This document shows, in pieces, positions 26,994 through 35,304 of a DNA stretch of 64,000 bases (its first letter is position 1; each line of letters opens with the position of its first letter). The notes below the pieces were generated by a model, which saw only the letters and a program-made list of their open reading frames with translations, did no database searches and was not told where the DNA came from. Origin of the DNA: an uncultured Clostridia bacterium (GTDB lineage: Bacteria; Bacillota; Clostridia; Christensenellales; Aristaeellaceae); NCBI GenBank assembly GCA_934663625.1, contig CAKUKP010000001.1, forward strand, positions 1 through 64,000, in the 5' to 3' direction. The position numbers and the translations under genes are program-made.

Positions 26994-28253
26994 TCAGGCG
27001 ATGAACGTGCCGATCAGATTTGAAGCCAGCACGATCAATACCAGCGCCACGGGATAGGTGGAAGCGTATGCCGCCGCCACATCATCCGTGCCCGCCACAT
27101 CGATCAGCGTGCCCAGCGCCGGCGTAGAGGTCATGCCGCCCGTCAGCGAACCCAGCGTATTGAGCAGCTGCAATTTAAATACCCGCCGCGCCAGCATATA
27201 GGCGATGATCATCGGCAGCACCGTCATAATCACGCCCGCTGCAAAGCCGTACACCACCAGCATCGCGCCATAGGGCGAAGCCTGTACCTGCGAAACCAGC
27301 TCCACGCCGCCTTCCACGCCCGCGCCAAGCAGGAACAGCATCAAACCGAATTCGCGGAAATTGCGCAGCGTGGTATCCGGAATGCGCAGGCTCAATTTGC
27401 CGATGCGCCCGAAATGTCCCAGAATGAGCGCCATGATCAGCGGGCCGCCCGTATTGCCCAGACTGAAGCACGCGCCCGAAAAACCGCTGCCCGTCAGAGG
27501 AATGCGCACGGCGCCCAGCAGGATGCCCAGCACCACCGCCAGACCGAACACGCCGAAGCCGAATTCATCCAGCTTTTTGCCCTCGCCGCGCTTTGCCGCC
27601 TCGACGACGCCCTTTCCGCCGCTGATCAGCGCGCGCTCCCGCGCCATATCGCATTTGAGCATCCTGGGCACGATCTGCACAAACAGCACCACGCCCACCA
27701 CGCCGAAGGGATACGCCACGGCATGACCGAGCGCCACGAGGCCTTCTTCCTTCGCCACGGCCTTCGCTGCGGAAAACGCGGGCGTAGAGGTGAGCGCACC
27801 GGAAAGCACGCCCGTGCTGAAGGAGGATCCGATGCCCGGAATTTTCGCGAACAGCACCGTCAGCGCCGCGCCGATCAGGATAATGATCGCGCCCAGCGGC
27901 ACATAGGATTTGGCGTTCAGCTTCAGATTGCGGAAAAACTTCGGTCCCGCAATGAAGCCCACGCTCGTTACAAACAGAACCAGTCCCACCGATTCCAGAA
28001 ACTTATATTTGGAAACCACGGAACTGCCCGCGCCGTCCACATAAAATTTGCCGATCAGCGGAATTTGCCGAATGCCCGACAGCGTGAACAGATAGCCAAA
28101 GAGCAACGCGATCAGAAATACGCCCGCCGTTCCAAGGCTCAAGCCCTTCACCTTCACGCTTCCGATCAGATAACCGATAAACGTAATCAGCAGCGCGCCC
28201 ATCAGCACGATGGAGGTTTCTCCCATCGAAAGGAGCGTATCCAGAAAATTCAT
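26994..28253 (-). CDS. Aspartate/alanine exchanger (AAE/YidE-type) family transporter
   Basis: A 419-residue membrane protein with about ten helices and the duplicated AspT/YidE domain: VLFVTSVGFIAGPKFF in the first copy and FGLMLFLLGAGVEGG in the second, each followed by an STPA motif (GALTSTPAFSAA; GGMTSTPALG). AspT-like proteins exchange carboxylates or amino acids; YidE relatives are uncharacterised. It starts two bases beyond the MetV-like stop codon. As the dedicated carrier of the GRE operon it suggests the imported compound, or the exported product, is a carboxylate. Confidence 0.88.
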   Translation of the reverse strand: MNFLDTLLSMGETSIVLMGALLITFIGYLIGSVKVKGLSLGTAGVFLIALLFGYLFTLSGIRQIPLIGKFYVDGAGSSVVSKYKFLESVGLVLFVTSVGFIAGPKFFRNLKLNAKSYVPLGAIIILIGAALTVLFAKIPGIGSSFSTGVLSGALTSTPAFSAAKAVAKEEGLVALGHAVAYPFGVVGVVLFVQIVPRMLKCDMARERALISGGKGVVEAAKRGEGKKLDEFGFGVFGLAVVLGILLGAVRIPLTGSGFSGACFSLGNTGGPLIMALILGHFGRIGKLSLRIPDTTLRNFREFGLMLFLLGAGVEGGVELVSQVQASPYGAMLVVYGFAAGVIMTVLPMIIAYMLARRVFKLQLLNTLGSLTGGMTSTPALGTLIDVAGTDDVAAAYASTYPVALVLIVLASNLIGTFIA

Positions 28254-28254
28254 A

Positions 28255-28902
28255 TCACATATCCTCCTTCAAATCGCGGTGTCCCGGCGGGCAGTGCCTG
28301 CTGTAATCCTTATCCGCCACCGCTTCATCCAGCCGATCCAGCTGCCCCAGCGCGTTCAGCCGGTTGTAAATCAGAATCCATGCGCAGTCGTTTTCCGGAT
28401 TGACCTCGCATTTCCCGTTTCGCGCGCCGCCGCAGGGGCCGTTCACCAGCGATTTTGCACATTTCGTAATGGGGCATATGCCGCCCGTGTGGTTCAGCAG
28501 GCAATCGCCGCAGCTTCGGCACATTTCATTGAACACGCCCGCCTTGACCACCTGACCGATGAACTGCGTATTGCTTCCCGCGTAGACGGGCAGATCCGTA
28601 TTCTGGGCGATGGTCTGCACGCCCGAACCGCACGCCAGCGAAAGTATGGCCTGCGCGCCCGCGCGCGTCGCTTCGCGCACCGCCTTGCGCACATAGGGAA
28701 ATACACAGCTTTCTGCCGGAAGCGCCGGAACGATGATTTCAAACCCGCGCTCCTCCAGCGCCTGCTTCATCGCCGCGCATTCGTTTTCTCCGCCGACCGC
28801 ACATGCGCTCGCACAGCTGCTGCATCCGATAATCGCCAGCTTCTTTTCTCCCCGCATCGCGCCCAGAATTTCTTCCATAGGTTTCTTTTTCGAAATGATC
28901 AC
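28255..28902 (-). CDS. MetV-like methylenetetrahydrofolate reductase C-terminal-domain protein
   Basis: A 215-residue protein of the MTHFR C-terminal/zinc-containing family known as MetV in acetogens, where it partners MetF. Twelve or more cysteines occur, including CSSCASAC near residue 30 and the block CRSCGDCLLNHTGGICP plus NGPCGGARNGKC, probably binding iron-sulfur clusters or zinc. No metF is in the window, so here it may serve another redox partner. GTG at 28902 is preferred: GGAGG lies ten bases upstream and MetV proteins usually begin at this point (IISKKKP). First gene of the GRE operon. Confidence 0.85.
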   Translation of the reverse strand: MIISKKKPMEEILGAMRGEKKLAIIGCSSCASACAVGGENECAAMKQALEERGFEIIVPALPAESCVFPYVRKAVREATRAGAQAILSLACGSGVQTIAQNTDLPVYAGSNTQFIGQVVKAGVFNEMCRSCGDCLLNHTGGICPITKCAKSLVNGPCGGARNGKCEVNPENDCAWILIYNRLNALGQLDRLDEAVADKDYSRHCPPGHRDLKEDM

Positions 28903-29154
28903 TTTATCTGCCCCTCCAACCATTTTTTTGCGTTCGCGCTCCGGCGTGTACGCATACTACGGGTATATTGTATCACATTATCAAACAAAAAGAAACATTA
29001 TAATGTGCTAATTTTCAAACATTTCGCTTTATAAGAACCTTTTCAAACTTTCAAAAAGACCATTTTTGTACCATTTCGCCTTGCGGCGGCATGTTGAGGA
29101 AAAATAAAAAGCGCTTCTGCGTTTGTTTCCCCGCCATGCCGCCAGGCGCGTTTT
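28903..29154. promoter_or_regulatory. Regulatory region of the GRE operon with repeated TTTTCAAAC motifs
   Basis: AT-rich spacer between sucD and the GRE operon. TTTTCAAACAT (29012-29022) and TTTTCAAACTT (29040-29050), with a related TCAAACA at 28981, recur here; the first 11-mer also occurs at 42147-42157 in front of the dehydrogenase operon. Possible minus-strand -10 boxes are TATAAT (28997-29002) and a TACAAT around 28970, without convincing -35 partners. Confidence 0.45.
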
Positions 29155-30057
29155 TCAGTGAATCAAAACCTGTTCGTAAATACCGGCGCGCTGAACGGCT
29201 TCCACCAGTGCATCGCCGATCTTATCCGGCGTATCGGCGACCACGATGTTCGCCTCGCGCAGCGCCTGCACCTTGCCCGCAGCCGTGCCCTTGCCGCCGG
29301 AGATAATCGCGCCCGCATGGCCCATGCGCTTTCCGGCGGGCGCGGTACGGCCGCCGATAAACGCCGCTACGGGCTTTTTCATATTCGCCTGAATCCATTC
29401 GGCAGCTTCTTCTTCCCCGCTGCCGCCAATTTCGCCGATCATAACCACGGCGAGGGTTTCATCATCTTCATTAAATGCCTTCAGAACATCCACAAAGCCG
29501 GTTCCACGCACCGGATCGCCGCCGATGCCCACCGCCGTGCTCTGGCCGATGCCGCGCTCAGAAAGCTGGTTCACCGCTTCGTAGGTCAGCGTGCCGGAGC
29601 GGGATACGACACCGACGCGCCCCTTTTTGCAGATGTAACCGGGCATGATGCCGAGCTTGCATTCGTCGGGCGTCATCAATCCCGGGCAATTCGGCCCGAT
29701 CAATCGGGTGGGCTTATCCGCCAGATAACGCTTTACGCGCACCATATCTTCAATCGGGATGCCCTCGGTAATGCATACCACCAGTTCCACGCCCGCGTCC
29801 GCGGCTTCAAGAATGCTGTCCGCCGCATACATCGGCGGCACATAGATGATGGATGTATTCGCGCCGGTCGCCGCGCGCGCCTGCTGCACGGTATCGAACA
29901 CCGGCACGCCCAGACAGGTTGTGCCGCCCTTGCCGGGCGTTACGCCCGCCACAATCTTCGTGCCGTAGGCGATCATCTGTTCAGAATGAAATTTTCCCTG
30001 ACCGCCCGTCATGCCCTGCACGATCACGCGCGTATCCTGATTTACATAAATACTCAT
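29155..30057 (-). CDS. sucD: Succinyl-CoA synthetase alpha subunit
   Basis: A 300-residue ADP/GDP-forming succinate-CoA ligase subunit. It contains the CoA-binding Rossmann region ([20 protein letters not shown]), [11 protein letters not shown] and the phosphohistidine motif [14 protein letters not shown] (His about 247). The start codon overlaps the sucC stop by four bases (ATGA), so the subunits are coupled. The pair conserves the energy of a CoA thioester as nucleoside triphosphate. It is the last gene of the 13-kb operon. Confidence 0.95.
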   Translation of the reverse strand: MSIYVNQDTRVIVQGMTGGQGKFHSEQMIAYGTKIVAGVTPGKGGTTCLGVPVFDTVQQARAATGANTSIIYVPPMYAADSILEAADAGVELVVCITEGIPIEDMVRVKRYLADKPTRLIGPNCPGLMTPDECKLGIMPGYICKKGRVGVVSRSGTLTYEAVNQLSERGIGQSTAVGIGGDPVRGTGFVDVLKAFNEDDETLAVVMIGEIGGSGEEEAAEWIQANMKKPVAAFIGGRTAPAGKRMGHAGAIISGGKGTAAGKVQALREANIVVADTPDKIGDALVEAVQRAGIYEQVLIH

Positions 30058-31232
30058 GCGCAAATTCCTCCTTCGCATACAAGCTGGCAGATCTTCTTCG
30101 CGCCGTCCGCCATATCTCCGGCGGGCGTAATCTGCAATCCGCTCTCCTGCAGGATGCGCTTGCCCTCAGCCGCGTTCGTGCCTTCCAGCCGCACCACCAG
30201 CGGCACACGCACGCTCAGCTTGCGCGCTGCCGCCACGATGCCCGCCGCGATCACATCGCAGCGCATAATGCCGCCGAAAATGTTTACAAATATGCCCCGC
30301 ACCTTCGGATCGGAAAGCAGGATCGAAAACGCGCCCGTTACCTTTTCTTCGGTAGCGCCGCCGCCCACATCCAGAAAGTTGGATGGATTGCCGCCGTTGG
30401 CCTGAATGATATCCATCGTGGCCATCGCCAGTCCCGCGCCGTTGACCATGCAGCCGATATTTCCGTCCAGCTGCACATAGTTCAGATCATATTTGGAAGC
30501 TTCCACTTCGCGGGGATCTTCTTCATAAATATCGCGCAGCGCGGCGATATCGGGGTGTCTGGGCAGCGCATTATCATCGAAATTGATCTTTGCGTCCGCC
30601 GCAATCAGCTGCCCCTGCGCGTCCACCACCAGCGGATTGATTTCAATCAGCGAACAATCCTTATCCTGGAAGAGCTTGAACATGGCGCGCGTCAGCTTCA
30701 CAAACTGCTTCGCCACGCCGGTTTCCATGCCCAGCTGATCCGCGATGCCGAGCGCCTGATAATCCTTCAGGCCGATCACGGGATCGATCTGGACGGTCAG
30801 AATCTTTTCCGGCGCTTCCTGCGCGGTCTGTTCGATTTCCATTCCGCCCGCGGAGGATGCGATCATAACCGCGCGCTCCGCCGTTCCATCCACAGTAAAC
30901 GAAACATAGTATTCCTTCTGAATGGAAATGGTTTCGCCCACCATCACTTTTCGAACAAGCCGTCCCTGCGGGCCGGTCTGCTTGGTGACCAGCATCATTC
31001 CCAGGATATCATCGGCGCACCGGCGCACCTCATCCAGCGTATTTGCAAATTTCACGCCGCCCGCCTTTCCACGCCCGCCGGAATGCACCTGCGCCTTTAC
31101 CACATAGGGGCCGTCGCCGATCGCCTTTGCCGCCGCCACGGCTTCTTCCGCCGTGTCCGCCGCCCTGCCCGCCGGAACCTTTATGCCGTAGGCATTAAAG
31201 AGCGCCGCCGCCTGATATTCATGAACCTTCAT
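30054..31232 (-). CDS. sucC: Succinyl-CoA synthetase beta subunit
   Basis: A 392-residue ATP-grasp subunit of succinate-CoA ligase: [12 protein letters not shown] at the start, [23 protein letters not shown] and the C-terminal [12 protein letters not shown]. Length and motifs are standard. The ATG at 31232 follows AAGGAG. It lies 75 bases after the GctB-like gene. In this operon, with two kinds of CoA-transferase and no other citrate-cycle genes, it more likely harvests ATP from succinyl-CoA (or a similar thioester) made by the pathway than serves a respiratory cycle. Confidence 0.95.
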   Translation of the reverse strand: MKVHEYQAAALFNAYGIKVPAGRAADTAEEAVAAAKAIGDGPYVVKAQVHSGGRGKAGGVKFANTLDEVRRCADDILGMMLVTKQTGPQGRLVRKVMVGETISIQKEYYVSFTVDGTAERAVMIASSAGGMEIEQTAQEAPEKILTVQIDPVIGLKDYQALGIADQLGMETGVAKQFVKLTRAMFKLFQDKDCSLIEINPLVVDAQGQLIAADAKINFDDNALPRHPDIAALRDIYEEDPREVEASKYDLNYVQLDGNIGCMVNGAGLAMATMDIIQANGGNPSNFLDVGGGATEEKVTGAFSILLSDPKVRGIFVNIFGGIMRCDVIAAGIVAAARKLSVRVPLVVRLEGTNAAEGKRILQESGLQITPAGDMADGAKKICQLVCEGGICA

Positions 31233-31307
31233 TGGTTTTCTCCTTTTTTCCACGTCGGGGACGCCGAAACCATGTCCGGCGTCCCCGACTGTAATAAAAC
31301 TTCGCCC

Positions 31308-32105
31308 TTACGCGCGCAGCAGTTCGTTATTGGGGTCGATTTCTTCGCGGATAATGCGAATCTGTTCGTCGGTCGGCTCCACGGTAGTTGCGATCGTTTC
31401 CGGAATCACGGGCGTAAAGCCCATGTTGTCCAGAACTTCTTCCAGCGTCACACCGGGATGCAGGGATTCCAGCTGCATCTTCTTCTGCGCGTTATCGAAG
31501 TTCAGCACGCACTTTTCGGTGATGATCTTCCAGGGGCCGTAAGGCAGCAGACCCGCTTCGACGCGGCTGTTGCCGCCGTCCAGATAACCCACGCTGGTGA
31601 TGAAATCCACCTTTTCAACGAACGTGCGCTTCTTCAATTCGGTTACGATGATCGGGCGCTTTACGAACGCGAAATGATCCGGCTGCGCCAGACAGCCCAC
31701 CAGACGTACCTTGGGATGCCTGTAATCGCCGATGGCGGTAATGTTCATATTGCCGTATTGATCGATCTGCGGCGCGGAATCGAAGGAAACATCGAATCGG
31801 CCGGACGCCAGCATTTCATTTTTATCTTCGCAGGTTACCGGCTGGAAAGCGCAGGGCCAGCGCGTAAGATAATGCTGCGTGAGGTGCGGCGGAATCTGAT
31901 CCAGTTCGGGGCTGAGCAGATTGTTCCAGAAGATCGTGAAATTCGGCGCGTGCGAAAGCTGCGCAAGGCGCGCCGCGGTAATCGGAATGCCCACAGCCAG
32001 CGTGAAAGCGCGTCCCGCGGTTCCTACGCCGATGAAACCCAATTCGCCGTCGCGCAGTTCGCGCGCGGTTGCGACTGCCATCAGTTCATTGATCGTATAC
32101 TTCAT
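31308..32105 (-). CDS. Class I CoA-transferase beta-like subunit (GctB/IpdB-like)
   Basis: A 265-residue GctB-like subunit. Shared features are APQIDQYGNMNITAIGDY, FVEKVDFITSVGYLDGG and the C-terminal ENMGFxP-like segment. By eye, aligned with glutaconate CoA-transferase, the position of its catalytic glutamate (Glu54) is Asn61 here (FTIFWNNLL). The cholesterol ring-opening hydrolase IpdAB has the same fold without that glutamate, so hydrolysis of a cyclic or beta-keto acyl-CoA is a serious alternative to CoA transfer. It lies 15 bases after its partner subunit. Confidence 0.85.
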   Translation of the reverse strand: MKYTINELMAVATARELRDGELGFIGVGTAGRAFTLAVGIPITAARLAQLSHAPNFTIFWNNLLSPELDQIPPHLTQHYLTRWPCAFQPVTCEDKNEMLASGRFDVSFDSAPQIDQYGNMNITAIGDYRHPKVRLVGCLAQPDHFAFVKRPIIVTELKKRTFVEKVDFITSVGYLDGGNSRVEAGLLPYGPWKIITEKCVLNFDNAQKKMQLESLHPGVTLEEVLDNMGFTPVIPETIATTVEPTDEQIRIIREEIDPNNELLRA

Positions 32106-32120
32106 TGTGGATTTCCTCCT

Positions 32121-33005
32121 TTATCGAACGATCAGGCTCGCCATGTGTGCCGGCGTCATCGCCTTGTTCAGATATTCATCGTGATCCTTGCAGCCATAGA
32201 TGTACTTCTGCGCGTATTCATCGAACCAGCGGCCTTCCTTGGAAAGCGCCTGATATTCCGCCATGTGCGCCTCATCCTCATCATAGAACGCATCGCAGGG
32301 CGCGGGATGGCAGCCGAAGGGCACCTCCACCAGCGCTTCCACCCAGGTATGCGGGATGAACGTGCGGTTGGGCTTGGCGATAATTTCGCTGTGGGGCACG
32401 ATCTTTTCGACCGTGACGATCAGGCGGCGCGAGGCCTTGGCAAAGAGCATATCCAGATCATCCGCATCGCGGAATTCCGGCCACTGTACATTGCCGTATT
32501 CATCCGCGGTATAGGCGTGCAGCACGGTGAAATCCGTTCTGGCGGCCTTGACGGCGTGATATTTTTCGCCCGTGAAGGGGCTGGTGATTTCCAGCACATC
32601 TTCGGGATTGTACTTCGCCATGCCGGTGCCCAGCATATCCTTGGTCACGATGAAATCAATGTTCATCGCCGCGGCCTGGAAGCGCGCCGCCTGCGCGACC
32701 TCGGGATAATCCTTCATTTCAATTTCGCCGCTTTCCACGCCGCGACGGAAATTATAGCTCTGGCCAAACTGGAAAAGGCCCGTATATACGCCTTCAACGC
32801 GCTTGATGGCGTGAACGCCCGCCAGCATATCCGTCGCAAGGCCGCAGGGATAGCCGATAATGGTCAGATCCTTCTTGCCCTGACGAATCAGTTCATGAAC
32901 GAAAGCAATGGGCTGACGGCGCAGAATGCTGCCGCCCAGTGCGAGAGAACTGCCGGACGGCACAAGCGCCGCCGCTTCGGAAAGAGAAACCAGCTTGCTT
33001 TTCAT
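32121..33005 (-). CDS. Class I CoA-transferase alpha-like subunit (GctA/IpdA-like)
   Basis: A 294-residue partner of the GctB-like protein: SGSSLALGGSILRRQPIAFVHEL at the start, DLTIIGYPCG, VESGEIEMKDYPEVAQAARF, and FGCHPAPCDAFYDED near the end. The acidic GEIEMKDY stretch lies where IpdA-type hydrolases carry their essential glutamate (recalled from family knowledge, not tested). It forms a heteromer with the next gene product. It follows the CaiB/BaiF transferase by 13 bases, implying that the latter makes the thioester and this pair acts on it. Confidence 0.87.
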   Translation of the reverse strand: MKSKLVSLSEAAALVPSGSSLALGGSILRRQPIAFVHELIRQGKKDLTIIGYPCGLATDMLAGVHAIKRVEGVYTGLFQFGQSYNFRRGVESGEIEMKDYPEVAQAARFQAAAMNIDFIVTKDMLGTGMAKYNPEDVLEITSPFTGEKYHAVKAARTDFTVLHAYTADEYGNVQWPEFRDADDLDMLFAKASRRLIVTVEKIVPHSEIIAKPNRTFIPHTWVEALVEVPFGCHPAPCDAFYDEDEAHMAEYQALSKEGRWFDEYAQKYIYGCKDHDEYLNKAMTPAHMASLIVR

Positions 33006-33018
33006 CGTAGTATCCTCC

Positions 33019-34212
33019 TTAGATAATGCCTTTTTCCTTCATTGCCTGAATTTCATCCATCGTATAGCCGAACTGCGTAAGCACTTCGCAGGTGTGCTCG
33101 CCCAGCCTGGGCGGCGCATGATGGATCGAACATTTCTGTTCGGAAAAATGAACCACGGGGCCGGAGAGGTATACGTCCTCGCCGCCCTCCACCGCAACCT
33201 TCTGAATCATGTTGCGATGGCGCACCTGTTCGTTTTCCACCATTTCCGGCACGTTGCTGACCTTCGCGCAGGGAATGCCCTGCTGCGAAACCACGGCGAT
33301 CACTTCGTCCGCCGTATATTTGTGCACCCAATCGGCAATCAGCCCTTCGCAAAGGGCGCGGCTTTCGCGGGTGGCGCGCGCTTCGCGGGTGGCTGTGCGC
33401 GGATCGGCAATCAGTTCCTCGTGGCCGATGATCTTCATCATCGCCGCGAAGGTATTATCCATGCCGCAGTGGATATACGCCCAGCGACCGTCGCCCGCTT
33501 CATAAACCTTGCTCGGCCACGCATAGCGATCGTTGTTGCCAACGCGGGTAAACACCTGACCCAGATTCATATAATCCGGCACGGCGGTGTGCATCAGGGA
33601 AACGGCGGTATCCAGCAGCGCCACATCCACAACCTGCCCTACGCCGGTGGTTTCACGGGCGTGCAGCGCAGCGAGCGTGCCGATCACGGCGTACAGCCCC
33701 GTGGCGTAATCCACCACATAGGTGCCGATCATCGTGGGCGATCCATCCTCTTCGCCGGTAATATCCATCAGGCCGGACATCGCCTGCGCCGCGCCGTCAA
33801 AGCAGGTGCGGTTGGAATAGGGGCCATCCTGACCGAAGCCGGAAATGCGCGTTAAAATGATGCGCGGATTGACGGCCTTCAGCACATCGTAGCCCAGACC
33901 CATCGCTTCCATCGTACCCGCACGGAAGTTTTCCAGCACGACGTCCGATTCCGCCACGAGCTTCAGGAAAATTTCCTTTGCGCCCGGCTTGCGGAAGTTC
34001 AGCGTCACGCTCTTTTTGTTGCGATTGTGCGCGTAAAAATAGGTAGCCGTATCGTTTACGCGGGGATAATTGGCGCGAACCATATCGCCCTCGCCGGGCT
34101 TTTCGATCTTGATGACCTCCGCGCCCAGATCGCCCAGGATCATGCCGCAGTGCGGGCCGGAGAGCACGCGCGCCATATCCAATACCCGAATGCCTTCCAA
34201 AGTTCCCTTCAT
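33019..34212 (-). CDS. CaiB/BaiF family (class III) CoA-transferase
   Basis: A 397-residue family III CoA-transferase that moves CoA between an acyl-CoA donor and a carboxylate: VLDMARVLSGPHCGMILGDLG at the start, VIKIEKPGEGD, and the catalytic aspartate at Asp139 in CFDGAAQAMSGLM. Interlocked homodimers are usual. It follows the sugar permease by 109 bases. It could activate a carboxylic acid intermediate using succinyl-CoA, with SucCD regenerating or consuming the donor. Confidence 0.93.
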   Translation of the reverse strand: MKGTLEGIRVLDMARVLSGPHCGMILGDLGAEVIKIEKPGEGDMVRANYPRVNDTATYFYAHNRNKKSVTLNFRKPGAKEIFLKLVAESDVVLENFRAGTMEAMGLGYDVLKAVNPRIILTRISGFGQDGPYSNRTCFDGAAQAMSGLMDITGEEDGSPTMIGTYVVDYATGLYAVIGTLAALHARETTGVGQVVDVALLDTAVSLMHTAVPDYMNLGQVFTRVGNNDRYAWPSKVYEAGDGRWAYIHCGMDNTFAAMMKIIGHEELIADPRTATREARATRESRALCEGLIADWVHKYTADEVIAVVSQQGIPCAKVSNVPEMVENEQVRHRNMIQKVAVEGGEDVYLSGPVVHFSEQKCSIHHAPPRLGEHTCEVLTQFGYTMDEIQAMKEKGII

Positions 34213-34320
34213 GTGTTTGCCTCCGATTCAAAAGGATTCAATTGGGGAAATTATCCGCCGCCCCTTTTCCGGTTCACATGCGGAACCTGAAAAGGGGCAT
34301 AGAAAGCTGAAATAGAATGA

Positions 34321-35304
34321 TTAATACTTCGTGCGTCTGCCCTGCAGCAGTACCGCCAGAACGATGATAACGCCCTGTACCAGACCGTTCAGATACGGGT
34401 TGATGCCCGCGTAGACCAGAATGGAGTCGATCATCTGATAGGTTACGATGCCGAAGAACGTACCGATTACCTTGCCGTGTCCGCCGGACATGGTGGAGCC
34501 ACCGATGGCAACCGCCGCCACGCCGTCAAAGGACCATTTTTCGCCGAGGTTCGCGGCGGTAATCGAGGTCAGGCGCGCAACCGCGCAGAACGCGGTCAGG
34601 CCGGCGCACGCACCGGTTACCATGTAGGTCAGCACCTTGATCCTGCGGGGATTGATGCCGGTGAGGCGCGCCGCATTCGCATTGGAGCCAACCGCCGTTA
34701 CATAGCGGCCAAACTTCGTGCGGTTCAGCACGAACCACAGCGCCAGCGCCAGCAGGATGAACAGCCAAACCAGATGGGGAATGCCGAGAATCGTGCCCAT
34801 GGAAACCTTGCGGAACGCGGTCATATATTCCTGCTTGATCGCGAAGGGGCCATCCGCTCCCCACATGGTGATGATGGAACGATAGGCAACCTGCGTAGAA
34901 AGCGTTGCGATGAAGGGCGGGAAATCCAGTTCGCCCACCAGCAGACCGTTTACAGAACCCAGCAGCGCGCCGCCGACCACATCGAACAGGATCATCAGCA
35001 CGATGGACTGCGTCTGATTGTAAATCAGCACCGAAACGCCCGCCAGAAGCGCGGCGGTAGAACCGACCGACATATCGAACATGCCGCAGGTGAACGCGAA
35101 GGTCAGACCCAGCGCCACGCAGCCGCGGATGGACGTCTGATTCAGCAGCGAAAGAATCGAGTTCGGCATCAGGAAGGCTCGATTGTAGTAGAGCGCGATT
35201 GCGCAGAGCAAAACGAAAGAAACGATAAAGCCGTTCTCGCGGAAAAAGGAGAATACCTTTTTCCTGTTCAGCCGGGTCTTGCCCGCAGTCATTTCATTAT
35301 TCAT
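34321..35304 (-). CDS. Sugar ABC transporter permease (RbsC-type)
   Basis: A 327-residue permease of the ribose/galactose ABC importer family with about eight to ten membrane helices. The AIGGSTMSGGHGKVIGTF segment contacts the ATPase, and RTKFGRYVTAVGSNANAARLTGI is the family signature. The ATG at 35304 overlaps the ATPase gene end by eight bases; a GTG four codons upstream is possible. With the ATPase and binding protein upstream it forms a complete importer with a single permease gene, so a homodimer is expected. Confidence 0.93.
   Translation of the reverse strand: MNNEMTAGKTRLNRKKVFSFFRENGFIVSFVLLCAIALYYNRAFLMPNSILSLLNQTSIRGCVALGLTFAFTCGMFDMSVGSTAALLAGVSVLIYNQTQSIVLMILFDVVGGALLGSVNGLLVGELDFPPFIATLSTQVAYRSIITMWGADGPFAIKQEYMTAFRKVSMGTILGIPHLVWLFILLALALWFVLNRTKFGRYVTAVGSNANAARLTGINPRRIKVLTYMVTGACAGLTAFCAVARLTSITAANLGEKWSFDGVAAVAIGGSTMSGGHGKVIGTFFGIVTYQMIDSILVYAGINPYLNGLVQGVIIVLAVLLQGRRTKY

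Noticed and set aside
29853..33026. A 1057-codon open frame on the + strand
   Set aside because: It mirrors sucD, sucC and the CoA-transferase genes; composition is typical of antisense translation (His, Arg and Phe in excess).
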